A stretch of 64,000 nucleotides of DNA from Lentibacillus amyloliquefaciens (GTDB taxonomy: Bacteria > Bacillota > Bacilli > Bacillales > Amphibacillaceae): assembly GCF_001307805.1 (NCBI RefSeq), contig NZ_CP013862.1, forward strand, positions 496,001 to 560,000. Reading direction: 5' to 3'. Position numbers and translations under genes: made by a program. Below are positions 9,022 through 17,714 of the stretch, one piece after another. The notes under the pieces were generated by a model. The model was not told the DNA's origin, did not search any database, and saw only the letters and a program-made list of their open reading frames with translations. Numbering within the stretch: position 1 is the first letter of the stretch; each line of letters starts with the position of its first letter.

Positions 9022-10179
9022 ATGATTGAAGCAGAAAAAAGTAATCTTAATAAGTTGACATCAAGAATTAAGAAGATTGATGTTATACCCATTAAAATGC
9101 CCTTAAAGAAAGTCTTTAAAGGAAGCAATTATTTTATGACGCACAGAGTTACCGTGTTGACCAGAATTACCACAGAGGATGGTATTGTAGGCGAAATTTA
9201 TAACGGTGATGAGATGGATGACTTAGAAGCTATTGTAAAAATGATTAAAGATAATATGGCCCCTTTACTTATTGATGAAAATATATTTGATGTTAAGGCT
9301 ATATGGAAGAAGCTTTATCCATTTTCTTTTGATATCTTGGCAGACAGAAAAATCGCTTTAAATGCCTTGGCTTGTATAGATAGTGCAGTTTATGACGCTA
9401 TTGGGAAAAGTTTAAAAATGCCATTAGTTAAATTGTGGGGAGGGTTGAAGTCGGAACTTCCAGTCATGTTAATTGGCGGCTATTATACAGAGGGTAAAGA
9501 TGTTGATGAACAAAAAATAATAGAAGATATTGAATCCTATAAGGAAATGGGGGTTGCAGCATGTAAATTTAAAGTGGGTGGAAGATCTCCGGGAGTTGAT
9601 ATTGAAAGAGTGCGAATTGCCCGTGAAGCTGCAGGTGATGATTTTATTCTAGCTGTAGATGCTAACCAAGGTTGGGACAGAAATGACGCACTAAAATTCG
9701 CCAAAGGTGTAAGTGACCTTGATATACGGTGGTTTGAGGAACCTTGTCGCTGGAGCTACGATAAACAGGCAATGAAAGATATTCGAATGATGTCTGGCAT
9801 TCGGGTCACTGCTGGTCAAAGTGAAGATTCGCCAGCAAATTGCATTGAACTAATGACGAACGGATCAATTGATGTATGTAATTTTGATGCAAGCTGGAGC
9901 GGGGGGGCTACTCCGTGGAAACAAGCTGCACAAGCTGCAGAAGCACTCGGTTTAGAAATGGCGCACCATGAGGAGCCGCAAATTTCAGCACATTTGTTAG
10001 GGTCGACCATAGGCAGCACATTTTTAGAAGTGTTTCATCCTGATAGAGATCCCATGTTTTATAGCATCATTGAAAATCGAAACCCTTTTAAAAATGGATA
10101 CTATGAAATTCCTAAAGGCCCAGGGTTTGGCATTGAGCTTGATAGAAGCGTAATAAATAAGTTTAGGATAGACCAGTAA
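9022..10179 (+). CDS. mandelate racemase/enolase-superfamily protein (sugar-acid dehydratase or racemase type)
   Basis: A 385-residue enolase-superfamily enzyme that abstracts the proton next to a carboxylate with Mg2+. The mandelate racemase subgroup pattern is visible: the KxK base motif Lys182-Phe-Lys184 (ACKFKVGG), metal ligands Asp213 (AVDANQGW) and Glu239 (WFEEP), an acidic position in TAGQSED (263-269), and a histidine pair at 315-316 (MAHHEE) supplying the opposite base. Such enzymes usually dehydrate aldonic or aldaric acids or racemise 2-hydroxy acids. ATG 9022 follows AGAAGGAGA at 9006-9014; the in-frame ATG 8998 lacks a site. It heads the operator-controlled operon ending in the TRAP transporter, so the imported acid is its likely substrate. 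Confidence 0.85.
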   Translation: MIEAEKSNLNKLTSRIKKIDVIPIKMPLKKVFKGSNYFMTHRVTVLTRITTEDGIVGEIYNGDEMDDLEAIVKMIKDNMAPLLIDENIFDVKAIWKKLYPFSFDILADRKIALNALACIDSAVYDAIGKSLKMPLVKLWGGLKSELPVMLIGGYYTEGKDVDEQKIIEDIESYKEMGVAACKFKVGGRSPGVDIERVRIAREAAGDDFILAVDANQGWDRNDALKFAKGVSDLDIRWFEEPCRWSYDKQAMKDIRMMSGIRVTAGQSEDSPANCIELMTNGSIDVCNFDASWSGGATPWKQAAQAAEALGLEMAHHEEPQISAHLLGSTIGSTFLEVFHPDRDPMFYSIIENRNPFKNGYYEIPKGPGFGIELDRSVINKFRIDQ

Positions 10180-10212
10180 TAGCATATATAAAGTTGAATG
10201 GAGGTAATTCAA

Positions 10213-11655
10213 ATGAAGAGATATAATCTTTTTATTAATGGAGAATGGACAGAAAGTAATTCAGGAAACACATTTACGTCTTTGGATCCTGCGACACTAG
10301 ATGTTGTGGCTGAGGTTCAAAGGGCAGATGAAACGGATGTGGATAAAGCTGTAAAATCAGCAAAATCAGCATTTAACTCTACTGAATGGAGTGATATTTT
10401 ACCAGCTGAAAGAGCTAAACTATTATTTAGGATGGCGCAGCTTTTGAGAGAGAATAAGGATGAATTTGCTGAATTAGAGACATTAGATGTAGGGAAACCA
10501 CTTTCCCAGTCGTTACTCGATGTAGAAGTAGCAGCAAAGTATTTTGAGTATTACGCTGGTGTAGCTGACAAAATATTTGGAGAAACAATTCCGGTAAGGT
10601 CAGATGTAGTGGACTATACCATTAGAGAACCATATGGTGTAACTGCGCATGTTGTTCCGTGGAATTATCCGCTGCAAATGGCATCAAGAAGTATAGCTCC
10701 AGCGCTTGCCTCAGGAAACACGGTTGTCGTTAAGCCTGCTGAAGATACACCGATCACAGCTTTAAAGTTAGCAGAGCTTTCTTTGCAGGCGGGTTTTCCC
10801 AAAGGTGTATTCAATGTTGTAACTGGTTATGGAAATGAAGCTGGTGTTTATTTAACATCTCATCCAGAGATAGATCATATTACTTTTACGGGATCTGTAC
10901 CGACAGGAACTAATATTATGAAAAGCGCTTCTGAAAATATAACTTCCTTAACATTAGAACTGGGAGGGAAATCTCCACATATAGTGTTTGAGGATGCAAA
11001 CTTACAAGAAGCTGCGCAAACTGTGTTTAAATCTATTACCCAGAATGCAGGACAAACATGCTCCGCAGGGTCAAGATTAATCATTGATAAAAATATTGAA
11101 AATGATTTTCTGGATAAATTAGCTGAATTAATGGAAAACATCGAGGTGGGTCCAGGAATAGAAGATTCGGATATGGGGCCAATTGTTTCAAAGAAACAAA
11201 TTAATACAATTCAACATTATATGGAAATAGCTAAAGAAGATAATGATGAAATTCTATATGGCGGCAACCCTATTGAGGGCATGTCTAGTGATCTTTTTTT
11301 CAAACCTACTATTATAAAAGCGAATTCATCTAAAAGTCGTCTAGCAAAAGAAGAGGTATTTGGTCCAATCTTAACGGTACTTTCGTTCGATACAAAAGAA
11401 GAAGCATTAGAAATCGCCAACGATACTGAGTATGGATTAGTAACTGGTATATGGACGTCCAATATTAATAAAGCTTTATGGTTAGCTAAGAAAGTAAAAT
11501 CAGGACAAGTTTTCATTAATAATTACGGAGCAGGCGGCGGAGTAGAAATGCCATTTGGCGGCTACGGTAAAAGTGGCTTTGGAAGAGAAAAAGGTTTGGA
11601 AGCCTTAAAGTATTATACCCAAACAAAAAATGTTGCTATTAAATTTGAGGGCTGA
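10213..11655 (+). CDS. NAD(P)-dependent aldehyde dehydrogenase, second paralogue
   Basis: A 480-residue ALDH, paralogous to the one at 4725. Asn151 (PWNYP), the coenzyme lysine Lys174 in a normal KPAED motif, Glu249 (LELGGKSP) and Cys283 (NAGQTCSA) are all present, so it looks fully active. The start is ATG 10213 with GGAGG at 10200-10204; the in-frame ATG at 10198 overlaps the ribosome site. It lies 33 bases after the enolase and 69 before the broken lyase. Gene order in this second trio is ALDH-lyase-SDR, against lyase-ALDH-SDR in the first, so the duplication was followed by rearrangement or the two trios were acquired separately. Confidence 0.9.
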   Translation: MKRYNLFINGEWTESNSGNTFTSLDPATLDVVAEVQRADETDVDKAVKSAKSAFNSTEWSDILPAERAKLLFRMAQLLRENKDEFAELETLDVGKPLSQSLLDVEVAAKYFEYYAGVADKIFGETIPVRSDVVDYTIREPYGVTAHVVPWNYPLQMASRSIAPALASGNTVVVKPAEDTPITALKLAELSLQAGFPKGVFNVVTGYGNEAGVYLTSHPEIDHITFTGSVPTGTNIMKSASENITSLTLELGGKSPHIVFEDANLQEAAQTVFKSITQNAGQTCSAGSRLIIDKNIENDFLDKLAELMENIEVGPGIEDSDMGPIVSKKQINTIQHYMEIAKEDNDEILYGGNPIEGMSSDLFFKPTIIKANSSKSRLAKEEVFGPILTVLSFDTKEEALEIANDTEYGLVTGIWTSNINKALWLAKKVKSGQVFINNYGAGGGVEMPFGGYGKSGFGREKGLEALKYYTQTKNVAIKFEG

Positions 11656-11724
11656 ACCATTTTATTTTACCTGACTTAAGTAAACATACCTAATACTAGT
11701 GAGTATTTATGTTAAAGAAGTGAA

Positions 11725-13131
11725 ATGTTGAATAATCAAGGAAATGTTAATTATGGTATTTTTCTCCCGCTTTTAAATGTCTACGGTGATCAAAAAACTA
11801 TAGATTGTTTTACGCAAGAAGCTATGTTTGATGGATGGCTTAAAGCGGAGTCTGCATTGGCCCGAGCTGAAGCTGAAGAATCTATTATTCCTGTTGAAAT
11901 GGCTGAAAAAATTGAACAGGCTGCTCATATTTCATCATTAGATTTAAAGGACTTTTGGGAAGAGACACGTAATGTGGGCTATCCCATTATACCTTTAGTT
12001 AATAGATTAGCAGAGGTTGCAGGCGAAGCTGGAAAATACGTTCATTGGGGTGCTACGACTCAAGATATAATGGATACAGGTTTAATTCTTCAAATAAAGT
12101 CAGTATTAAATCGATTGGAACAACTCTTAACTGACTTGGGCAATGCTTGTGCTACTTTGTGTGAGCAACATGCTGAAACAATACAAGCCGGGAGGACACA
12201 TGGCCAACAAGCAGTTCCTATTACTTTTGGTTTCAAGGTATCTGTTTGGTTGGAGGAAATTCAACGCCATTATCTTCGGTTACAGGAAGTGAAGAAACGT
12301 TTGCTTGTTGGGCAGCTATCAGGTGCGGCTGGAACTCTTGCAACTTTAGGGGAAAAAGCGCCGTTTGTAAGAAAACGATATTGTAATTTATTAGGATTGA
12401 ATGAACCTCAGGGACCTTGGCATGTTGCTAGGGATATTATTGTAGAGTTTTCCAATATGGAGGCTACAATAAGTGGAACTGTTCAAAAGATAGCAAAAGA
12501 AATAGCGAACTTGGCAAGCACAGAAATTGGAGAAGTTTTTGAGTTCTAAGGAGAGTATAGAGGTGCTTCTTCAACGATGCCACAAAAATCAAACCCTATT
12601 AGTTGTGAGACAGTTATTGGGTTAACAAGTATAAGTATAACGATAGCTCAAGGAATGTATGGCGCGATGACACCGGGTTATGAAAGAGCAACAGGCGAGT
12701 GGCAAATTGAATGGGACACTCTACCAATAGTTTGCGCAGGGACGGCTGGTTCTCTTTCACTTATAGTGGAAATCACACGTAATTTATCAGTGAATAAAGA
12801 GAGAATGAAAGAAAACTTAGAATTGAATCAGGGCTTAATTATGTCTGAATCTGTAATGATGTTATTAGCTGAAGAAATTGGGAAGCAAAAGGCGCATGAG
12901 TTAATGTACAGGTTAAGTAAAAAATCGAGTACAGAAAACAAAAAGTTACAAAAGGTATTAGAAGAAGATGAAACCGCAAGTAAATTAGTCAACTTTGAAA
13001 AAATTAGAAGTGCTCTTAACCCCACAGGATATTTAGGAGAAGCCCCTGATTTAGCAAGGAAATCGGTTGTGAATTGGGATTCACTATTTCCTGAAAACGG
13101 TAGAAGTGGCAGCAAGGGTATTAATTATTAA
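11725..13131 (+). pseudogene. fumarase/aspartase superfamily lyase, second paralogue, broken by one in-frame stop
   Basis: Read through, the frame would encode about 468 residues aligning end to end with the intact lyase at 3312. A TAA at 12547-12549 (codon 275) interrupts it. The aligned codon in the paralogue is lysine (EMKGQLRGASS against EF-stop-GEYRGASS), so one A-to-T change explains it. The frame on both sides is the same, so this is a nonsense mutation, not a frameshift. The truncated product would lack the catalytic-serine loop GASSTMPQKSNP and the C-terminal helices needed for the tetramer active site, so it should be inactive. A restart at ATG 12577 would begin inside that loop. 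The rest of the frame is undamaged, which suggests a recent event or a sequencing error. Confidence 0.85.
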
Positions 13132-13150
13132 AAAATATGGAGGGTAACAA

Positions 13151-13912
13151 ATGAGTAGATTTGAAAACAAAACAGCAGTTATTACAGGTGCAGGAGCAGG
13201 TATGGGACGGGAATCGGCGCTCAGATTTGCAAGGGAGGGTGCTAATATCGTAGTTGTTGACTTAAAAGAGCAAGCAGCACTAGAAACTGTAGAATTAATA
13301 AAATCTGAAGGTGGTACTGCTATTGAAGTGGTTTGTGATGTTGCTAAGAAAGAACAAGTCACTAATTTAATGGAGACTGCAAACAAGAAGTTTGGATCAA
13401 TTGATATTTTGTTTAATAATGCCGGAGTACCAATGTCAAGTATACCGACTGAGGACGTAACTGAGGAATTAACTGATAAATTGATTGACGTTAATTTAAA
13501 AGGAGTATTCTATGGTATTCAGGCTGTTATCCCGTATATGAAAAAACAATCTTCTGGGGTAATTATAAACACAGCTTCAATTAATGCAGTTAGACCAAGG
13601 CCGCTAAATAGTATGTATTCGGCAACAAAAGCTGCTGTTATAACTCTCACTAAGTCCTTAGCGCTTGAGTTAGCGGAACATAATATTCGTGTGGTTGGCA
13701 TTAACCCCGTAGCATCTGAAACTGGCATGTTACAGGGATTTATAGGGGAAGGAGATTACAATGCAGGAAAACAAAAGTTTGCTTCCACTGTTCCATTAGG
13801 GAGGCTAGCGAATCCAAAGGATATAGCAAATAGCGTTATTTTTCTAGCCTCTGAGGATGCTTATATGATAACAGGAAGTTGTGTAGATGTTGACGGAGGA
13901 AGAGGGGTATAA
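13151..13912 (+). CDS. short-chain dehydrogenase/reductase, second paralogue
   Basis: A 253-residue classical SDR, the same length as the one at 6209 and collinear with it without visible gaps. TGAGAGMG (12-19), Asp37 for NAD(H), NNAG, and the YSATK catalytic motif are present. GGAGGG precedes ATG 13151. Most differences from the first copy are conservative, so both are under selection and probably act on related substrates. It lies 20 bases after the broken lyase and 22 before the TRAP binding protein, in the same transcription unit. Confidence 0.9.
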   Translation: MSRFENKTAVITGAGAGMGRESALRFAREGANIVVVDLKEQAALETVELIKSEGGTAIEVVCDVAKKEQVTNLMETANKKFGSIDILFNNAGVPMSSIPTEDVTEELTDKLIDVNLKGVFYGIQAVIPYMKKQSSGVIINTASINAVRPRPLNSMYSATKAAVITLTKSLALELAEHNIRVVGINPVASETGMLQGFIGEGDYNAGKQKFASTVPLGRLANPKDIANSVIFLASEDAYMITGSCVDVDGGRGV

Positions 13913-13934
13913 AAATATACAGGAGGTTAGAATA

Positions 13935-15038
13935 ATGAGAAACAAATTTCTAATATTGTGTTGGTTAACTTTACTGATGGTTGTTGCAGTAGCTTGTAGT
14001 AATGATAGTGATGCAAAAAATGATGGCGAATTTGATTTAAGAGCGTCTACAGCATTTAATAAAAATCATGTCATGTTCGGTCACGCTGAATCATGGATGA
14101 ATGAAGTCGAAGAACGAACCGATGGTAAGGTTCATTTCGAAGTATTTACTTCTGAAGAGCTTATAGAAGCTGGAAAAGAATATGATGGATTAAACTCGGG
14201 GTTAGCAGACCTAGGTGTCGGAATGCTTCCTGGGTATGATCCACAACGATTTCCTCTAACAGAAGTAACACTTTTACCATTAACAGAAACATCATTAGAT
14301 ATAGCAATGGAAGCATATCTAAACTTATTTGAAAGCGACGTTGAACTTCAAGATGGTAAGACATTTTATGAGTTGGAATGGGAAGACGAAGGGATAAAAG
14401 CTTTGCCGGCAATTATTACTCCGGAATATCTTATGTCTTCAACTGAGGATCAAATAAATAGCAAGGAGAACATATCGAATTTAAAACTAAGAACCGCAGC
14501 CCGGACGCATGATTTTTATGCTGAAAATATTGGAGCAAACACTATTTCTATGCCCGCTACGGATATGTATGATGCATTAAGTAGAGGTGCCTTAGATGGA
14601 AGTTTTTTGAGCATTGCTGATTGGAATACCTATGGATTTAATGAGCTTTTAAAATCAACATTGGAAGGGGTTTCATTAGGTCACTATGCAGGGGTAACAG
14701 GTTTTACACAAGAACAATGGGATGAATTCCCGGAAAATGTACAAGAAATAATGGTAGAGACTAATAAGGATATGCTTCCAAAGGAGATTGAAAAACTTAA
14801 ACAACGAACAAAGGAAAACAAAAAGAGTAACTTAGAACAAGGAGGCAAGTTTGTGAATCTAGATGACTTGGATCCGGATGTTCAAAAGTTATTAATAAGT
14901 GGATTAGAAAAGACATGGAAAGATTGGATAGATGCAATGGAAGAAGAAGGCCACCCTGGTTTAGAAATTGCGCGTTTATGGAGAGATTTAATATTGGAGG
15001 CCGGTGGCGATGTGCCCGAAGGAGTTAAAGAATTATAA
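13935..15038 (+). CDS. TRAP transporter solute-binding lipoprotein (DctP family)
   Basis: A 367-residue extracytoplasmic binding protein of a tripartite ATP-independent periplasmic transporter. A lipoprotein signal peptide with lipobox VAVAC places the lipidated cysteine at residue 21. The body carries DctP family features, including an LKLRTAAR segment that contributes the carboxylate-binding arginine in this family. The start is ATG 13935 with AGGAGGT at 13921-13927; an upstream in-frame ATG at 13887 lies inside the SDR gene and is rejected. It captures an organic acid, probably the enolase substrate, for the membrane subunits at 15396 and 16743. Confidence 0.9.
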   Translation: MRNKFLILCWLTLLMVVAVACSNDSDAKNDGEFDLRASTAFNKNHVMFGHAESWMNEVEERTDGKVHFEVFTSEELIEAGKEYDGLNSGLADLGVGMLPGYDPQRFPLTEVTLLPLTETSLDIAMEAYLNLFESDVELQDGKTFYELEWEDEGIKALPAIITPEYLMSSTEDQINSKENISNLKLRTAARTHDFYAENIGANTISMPATDMYDALSRGALDGSFLSIADWNTYGFNELLKSTLEGVSLGHYAGVTGFTQEQWDEFPENVQEIMVETNKDMLPKEIEKLKQRTKENKKSNLEQGGKFVNLDDLDPDVQKLLISGLEKTWKDWIDAMEEEGHPGLEIARLWRDLILEAGGDVPEGVKEL

Positions 15039-15395
15039 TTCCATTTAAAAATTACACCCGGAAGAATCAATTTAGTCGTATCTCCACTATTTAGTATGGT
15101 GTAGAAGGTTGTTCAGGGAATTTCTGCGAAGAGGTGGGCTTGGTAGTATTGAAGGGTAAGCCTATTTACATTGAAACTAAGGGTTGGCTCGTGCGATCAT
15201 GCCCGCGGAGGCTCCGTGAAACCGATTAATATATCTTTTGGACTGGCGCCGACACTAGCGAGGAGCAGTTTAAATTTAATTTTAATTATTAGATTATTAG
15301 GCATCATTCTAATTTTTTTAAAACAATACTAGATTGATGCCTGGTTATCTTTTATTTATAGTTTTCAAAAATATTTCTTAGCGAGGTGATGTTTG
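15039..15395. other. 357-base gap inside the TRAP operon with hairpin and repeat-like sequence
   Basis: No gene is visible. GGCATCA (15300-15306) can pair with TGATGCC (15335-15341), a 7-bp stem with a long AT-rich loop. A GC-rich stretch at about 15190-15260 recalls, in composition and short words, the interspersed repeat at 34060-34430. Such a gap could lower expression of the membrane subunits relative to the abundant binding protein, as is common for binding-protein transporters. Confidence 0.45.
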
Positions 15396-16721
15396 ATGGG
15401 GGAATATACTGTAATAATTATTGTTTTGATTCTTTTCGCTATACTACTTATCTTTGGTCAATATATAAGCTCTTTACTTATTACTGTTGGGTTGATAGGA
15501 GTATTTTTATTAGAAGGCCCAAGTTTGGTAAGTGGATTTTTACTGACCGATCCATTTACCAGAGTCGCGAGTTATACATTATCCACCGTTCCATTATTTG
15601 TCCTAATGGCCCAGTTTGTACTTAAAGCTGGTATTGTAAAGGATTTATACCACATAATGTACAAAGTCTCAAGAAATAGTTCGGGCTTATTAGGAGTGTT
15701 AACAATTGTATTGGGCGGCCTGTTAGGTGCGGTTTCTGGTTCTGGTACTGCTTCTTCTGCCGCATTGGGACAAGTTGCAGAACCAGAATTAGCTAAAAGA
15801 GGATATGGAAAAGATTTGGCAGGTTCAGTGGCTGCAGCAGGAGGTTCGTTATCCGCCATAATACCACCGAGTATTATTATCATTATATATGGTGCAATAA
15901 CGCAAACTTCAATAGGCGATTTATTTATAGCCGCGGTAATTCCATCAATACTGATGGTGGCAATTTATTCTGTTTACACTTTAATGAATTTAAATATATC
16001 CAAAAAGAAACAAAAAAAATCAATAAAAGATCAATCTAAGTATTACGGTGAGATAGAAGACACTCAAGGTATATTCAGATATATTGTTGCTTTTTCGACA
16101 GGACTACTCATTGTATTTACTATATTTGGTGGTATTTACTTTGGAATCTTTACTCCTACAGAAGCTGCCGGGGTTGGAGCGCTTGTGAGTTTTATCGCTG
16201 CTTTATGTCTAAGGGTTGTTAATATCGAATTTATTAAAGCGTCCATAAAGGACACTGTTAATGTTACAACTATGACAATGTTAATTATGATAGGAGCACA
16301 ACTATTTGGTCGTTTTTTATCTGTTTCGTTGTTGCCAAGAAAGGTTATTGAGTTATTAGGACCGTTAGTAGATTATCCATTTATTATTATGATGATTATA
16401 TTTGTTATTTTCTTTTTTCTATTTATGTTTATTGAAGGTTCGGCCGTTATTGTAATGACTGTACCCATTGTATTGCCGTTAGTAACATTAGTTGGTTTTA
16501 ATGAAATTTGGTTTGGGATAATACTTTGTGTGATTTGTTCAAGTGGATTGCTTACCCCCCCTGTTGGATTAAGTGTATATGCAGTATCCGGGGTTACTGG
16601 AACACCTATTAATTCATTATTTCGCCACACAACAATATATGCAGTGCTCGTCTTGTTTATAGTAGGAGGATTGTTAACTATTTTTCCTCAACTTGTTACT
16701 TGGCTACCAGCTAACATTTAG
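15396..16721 (+). CDS. TRAP transporter large permease (DctM family)
   Basis: A 441-residue, about 12-segment membrane protein, the ion-coupled transport subunit of a TRAP system. Family features visible include the glycine/alanine-rich stretch GAVSGSGTASSAA followed by AEPELAKRGYGKDLA and IIPPSIIIIIYG, and a second inverted-repeat half with FIEGSAVIVMTVPI and LLTPPVGLSVY. The start is ATG 15396 with GAGGTGAT at 15383-15390. It works with the DctP-type lipoprotein and the small DctQ-type subunit that follows it. Confidence 0.9.
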   Translation: MGEYTVIIIVLILFAILLIFGQYISSLLITVGLIGVFLLEGPSLVSGFLLTDPFTRVASYTLSTVPLFVLMAQFVLKAGIVKDLYHIMYKVSRNSSGLLGVLTIVLGGLLGAVSGSGTASSAALGQVAEPELAKRGYGKDLAGSVAAAGGSLSAIIPPSIIIIIYGAITQTSIGDLFIAAVIPSILMVAIYSVYTLMNLNISKKKQKKSIKDQSKYYGEIEDTQGIFRYIVAFSTGLLIVFTIFGGIYFGIFTPTEAAGVGALVSFIAALCLRVVNIEFIKASIKDTVNVTTMTMLIMIGAQLFGRFLSVSLLPRKVIELLGPLVDYPFIIMMIIFVIFFFLFMFIEGSAVIVMTVPIVLPLVTLVGFNEIWFGIILCVICSSGLLTPPVGLSVYAVSGVTGTPINSLFRHTTIYAVLVLFIVGGLLTIFPQLVTWLPANI

Positions 16722-16742
16722 AAGATGAGAGGGGTTTTTAAC

Positions 16743-17267
16743 GTGAAGCTGATAAATATAATCATAGCCATACATGAATGGATAAAAAAATTATTTCTTG
16801 TTATAAGCGGAATTGCATTAGTGGGGATGATGCTATTTATATCTCTTGATGTGGGTTTACGTAATATAATTGGATCTTCTATCCCAGGCAGTTATGAATA
16901 TGCTGAGAATTATTTTATGCCATTTATAGTTTTTCCTGCATTGGCTTTTGTCTATACGACCGGTATACTACCTAGAGTCTTGAACCTAGTATCTAAATTT
17001 CCAAATCAATTTCAACACAAAGCTAATTTATGTCTAAGGATAATAGACCTAATTATCTTTACTCTGATATTTTATTTTTCTTTAAAATATGCCATAGATG
17101 GAACTATTCAAGGTAAGGCCTTTGTAGCGGGAGGGAATTTGGTGCCACTTTATCCTGCTCTGTTCATAGCACCTTTGGGAGTATTTGTTCTTCTCGTTGA
17201 GATCATAATTGAAACTATAAAAGACATTAAATTTAAACGATTATTTCCCGATCAAGTTGATGAATGA
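16743..17267 (+). CDS. TRAP transporter small permease (DctQ family)
   Basis: About 174 residues with four predicted membrane segments, the size and layout of DctQ small subunits. The first segments and the VGLRNIIG and YEYAENYFMPFIVFPA region match the family. The start is uncertain: GTG 16743 follows GAGAGGGG (16727-16734) at good spacing, while ATG 16725 begins 3 bases after the DctM stop without a clear site. The order P-M-Q is less usual than P-Q-M. Confidence 0.8.
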   Translation: MKLINIIIAIHEWIKKLFLVISGIALVGMMLFISLDVGLRNIIGSSIPGSYEYAENYFMPFIVFPALAFVYTTGILPRVLNLVSKFPNQFQHKANLCLRIIDLIIFTLIFYFSLKYAIDGTIQGKAFVAGGNLVPLYPALFIAPLGVFVLLVEIIIETIKDIKFKRLFPDQVDE

Positions 17268-17398
17268 AATAGCTTCAAAAAATGTTATGGGAAAGTTTTA
17301 GAAAAGATAAGGAGTTTACGGATTCATTATTCCATGGAATTTCCAACGTTGATGCTTTCGGAATTTTCGACACCAGGAGTAGCCGCTGGAATACAATA

Positions 17399-17461
17399 AA
17401 CAAGGAAGATGCAATGCAAGCTATTAAGGCTGCAAGAGCGGCGTTTGATAAGGGCCCATGA
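17399..17461 (+). pseudogene. aldehyde dehydrogenase N-terminal fragment
   Basis: About 20 codons (NKEDAMQAIKAARAAFDKGP) read like the N-terminal helix of an ALDH, which normally continues with W-K/R. Here TGA (17459-17461) replaces the expected TGG tryptophan. Upstream, another frame gives an ALDH-like PGVAAG, so at least one frameshift is also present. It is a relic too short to be functional, marking decay at the right edge of the catabolic cluster. Confidence 0.5.
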
Positions 17462-17598
17462 AAAAATTACCTAGGCAGGGGACAGGGCTACCTGCTGGTT
17501 TGATGGAAATGAATAAGCAAAATCTTCATTAAGATAAAATATAGGATATTAATACACTAAAACAAAATATCAGCCAGAAGGATCTTAAATAAAAAGTA

Positions 17599-17632
17599 AA
17601 AAAACCGGGTACTAGCCAGCCCGGTTTTTTTG
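17599..17632. terminator. bidirectional terminator before the IS91-like element
   Basis: AAAAAACCGGG (17599-17608) pairs with CCCGGTTTTTT (17620-17630) around an 11-base loop. A-run and T-run on either side allow termination in both directions. Confidence 0.8.
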
Positions 17633-17714
17633 TTGTTTAGGAAATTATAAAATTTGATATCTGTGGATAACTTTTATGGTAAAATACAAGCAACAAATAG
17701 AGGAGAAGAAAAAG

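Noticed and set aside
12547..12549. Stop-codon recoding in the lyase
   Set aside because: TAA is not a known selenocysteine or pyrrolysine codon in such bacteria, and the aligned residue is lysine.
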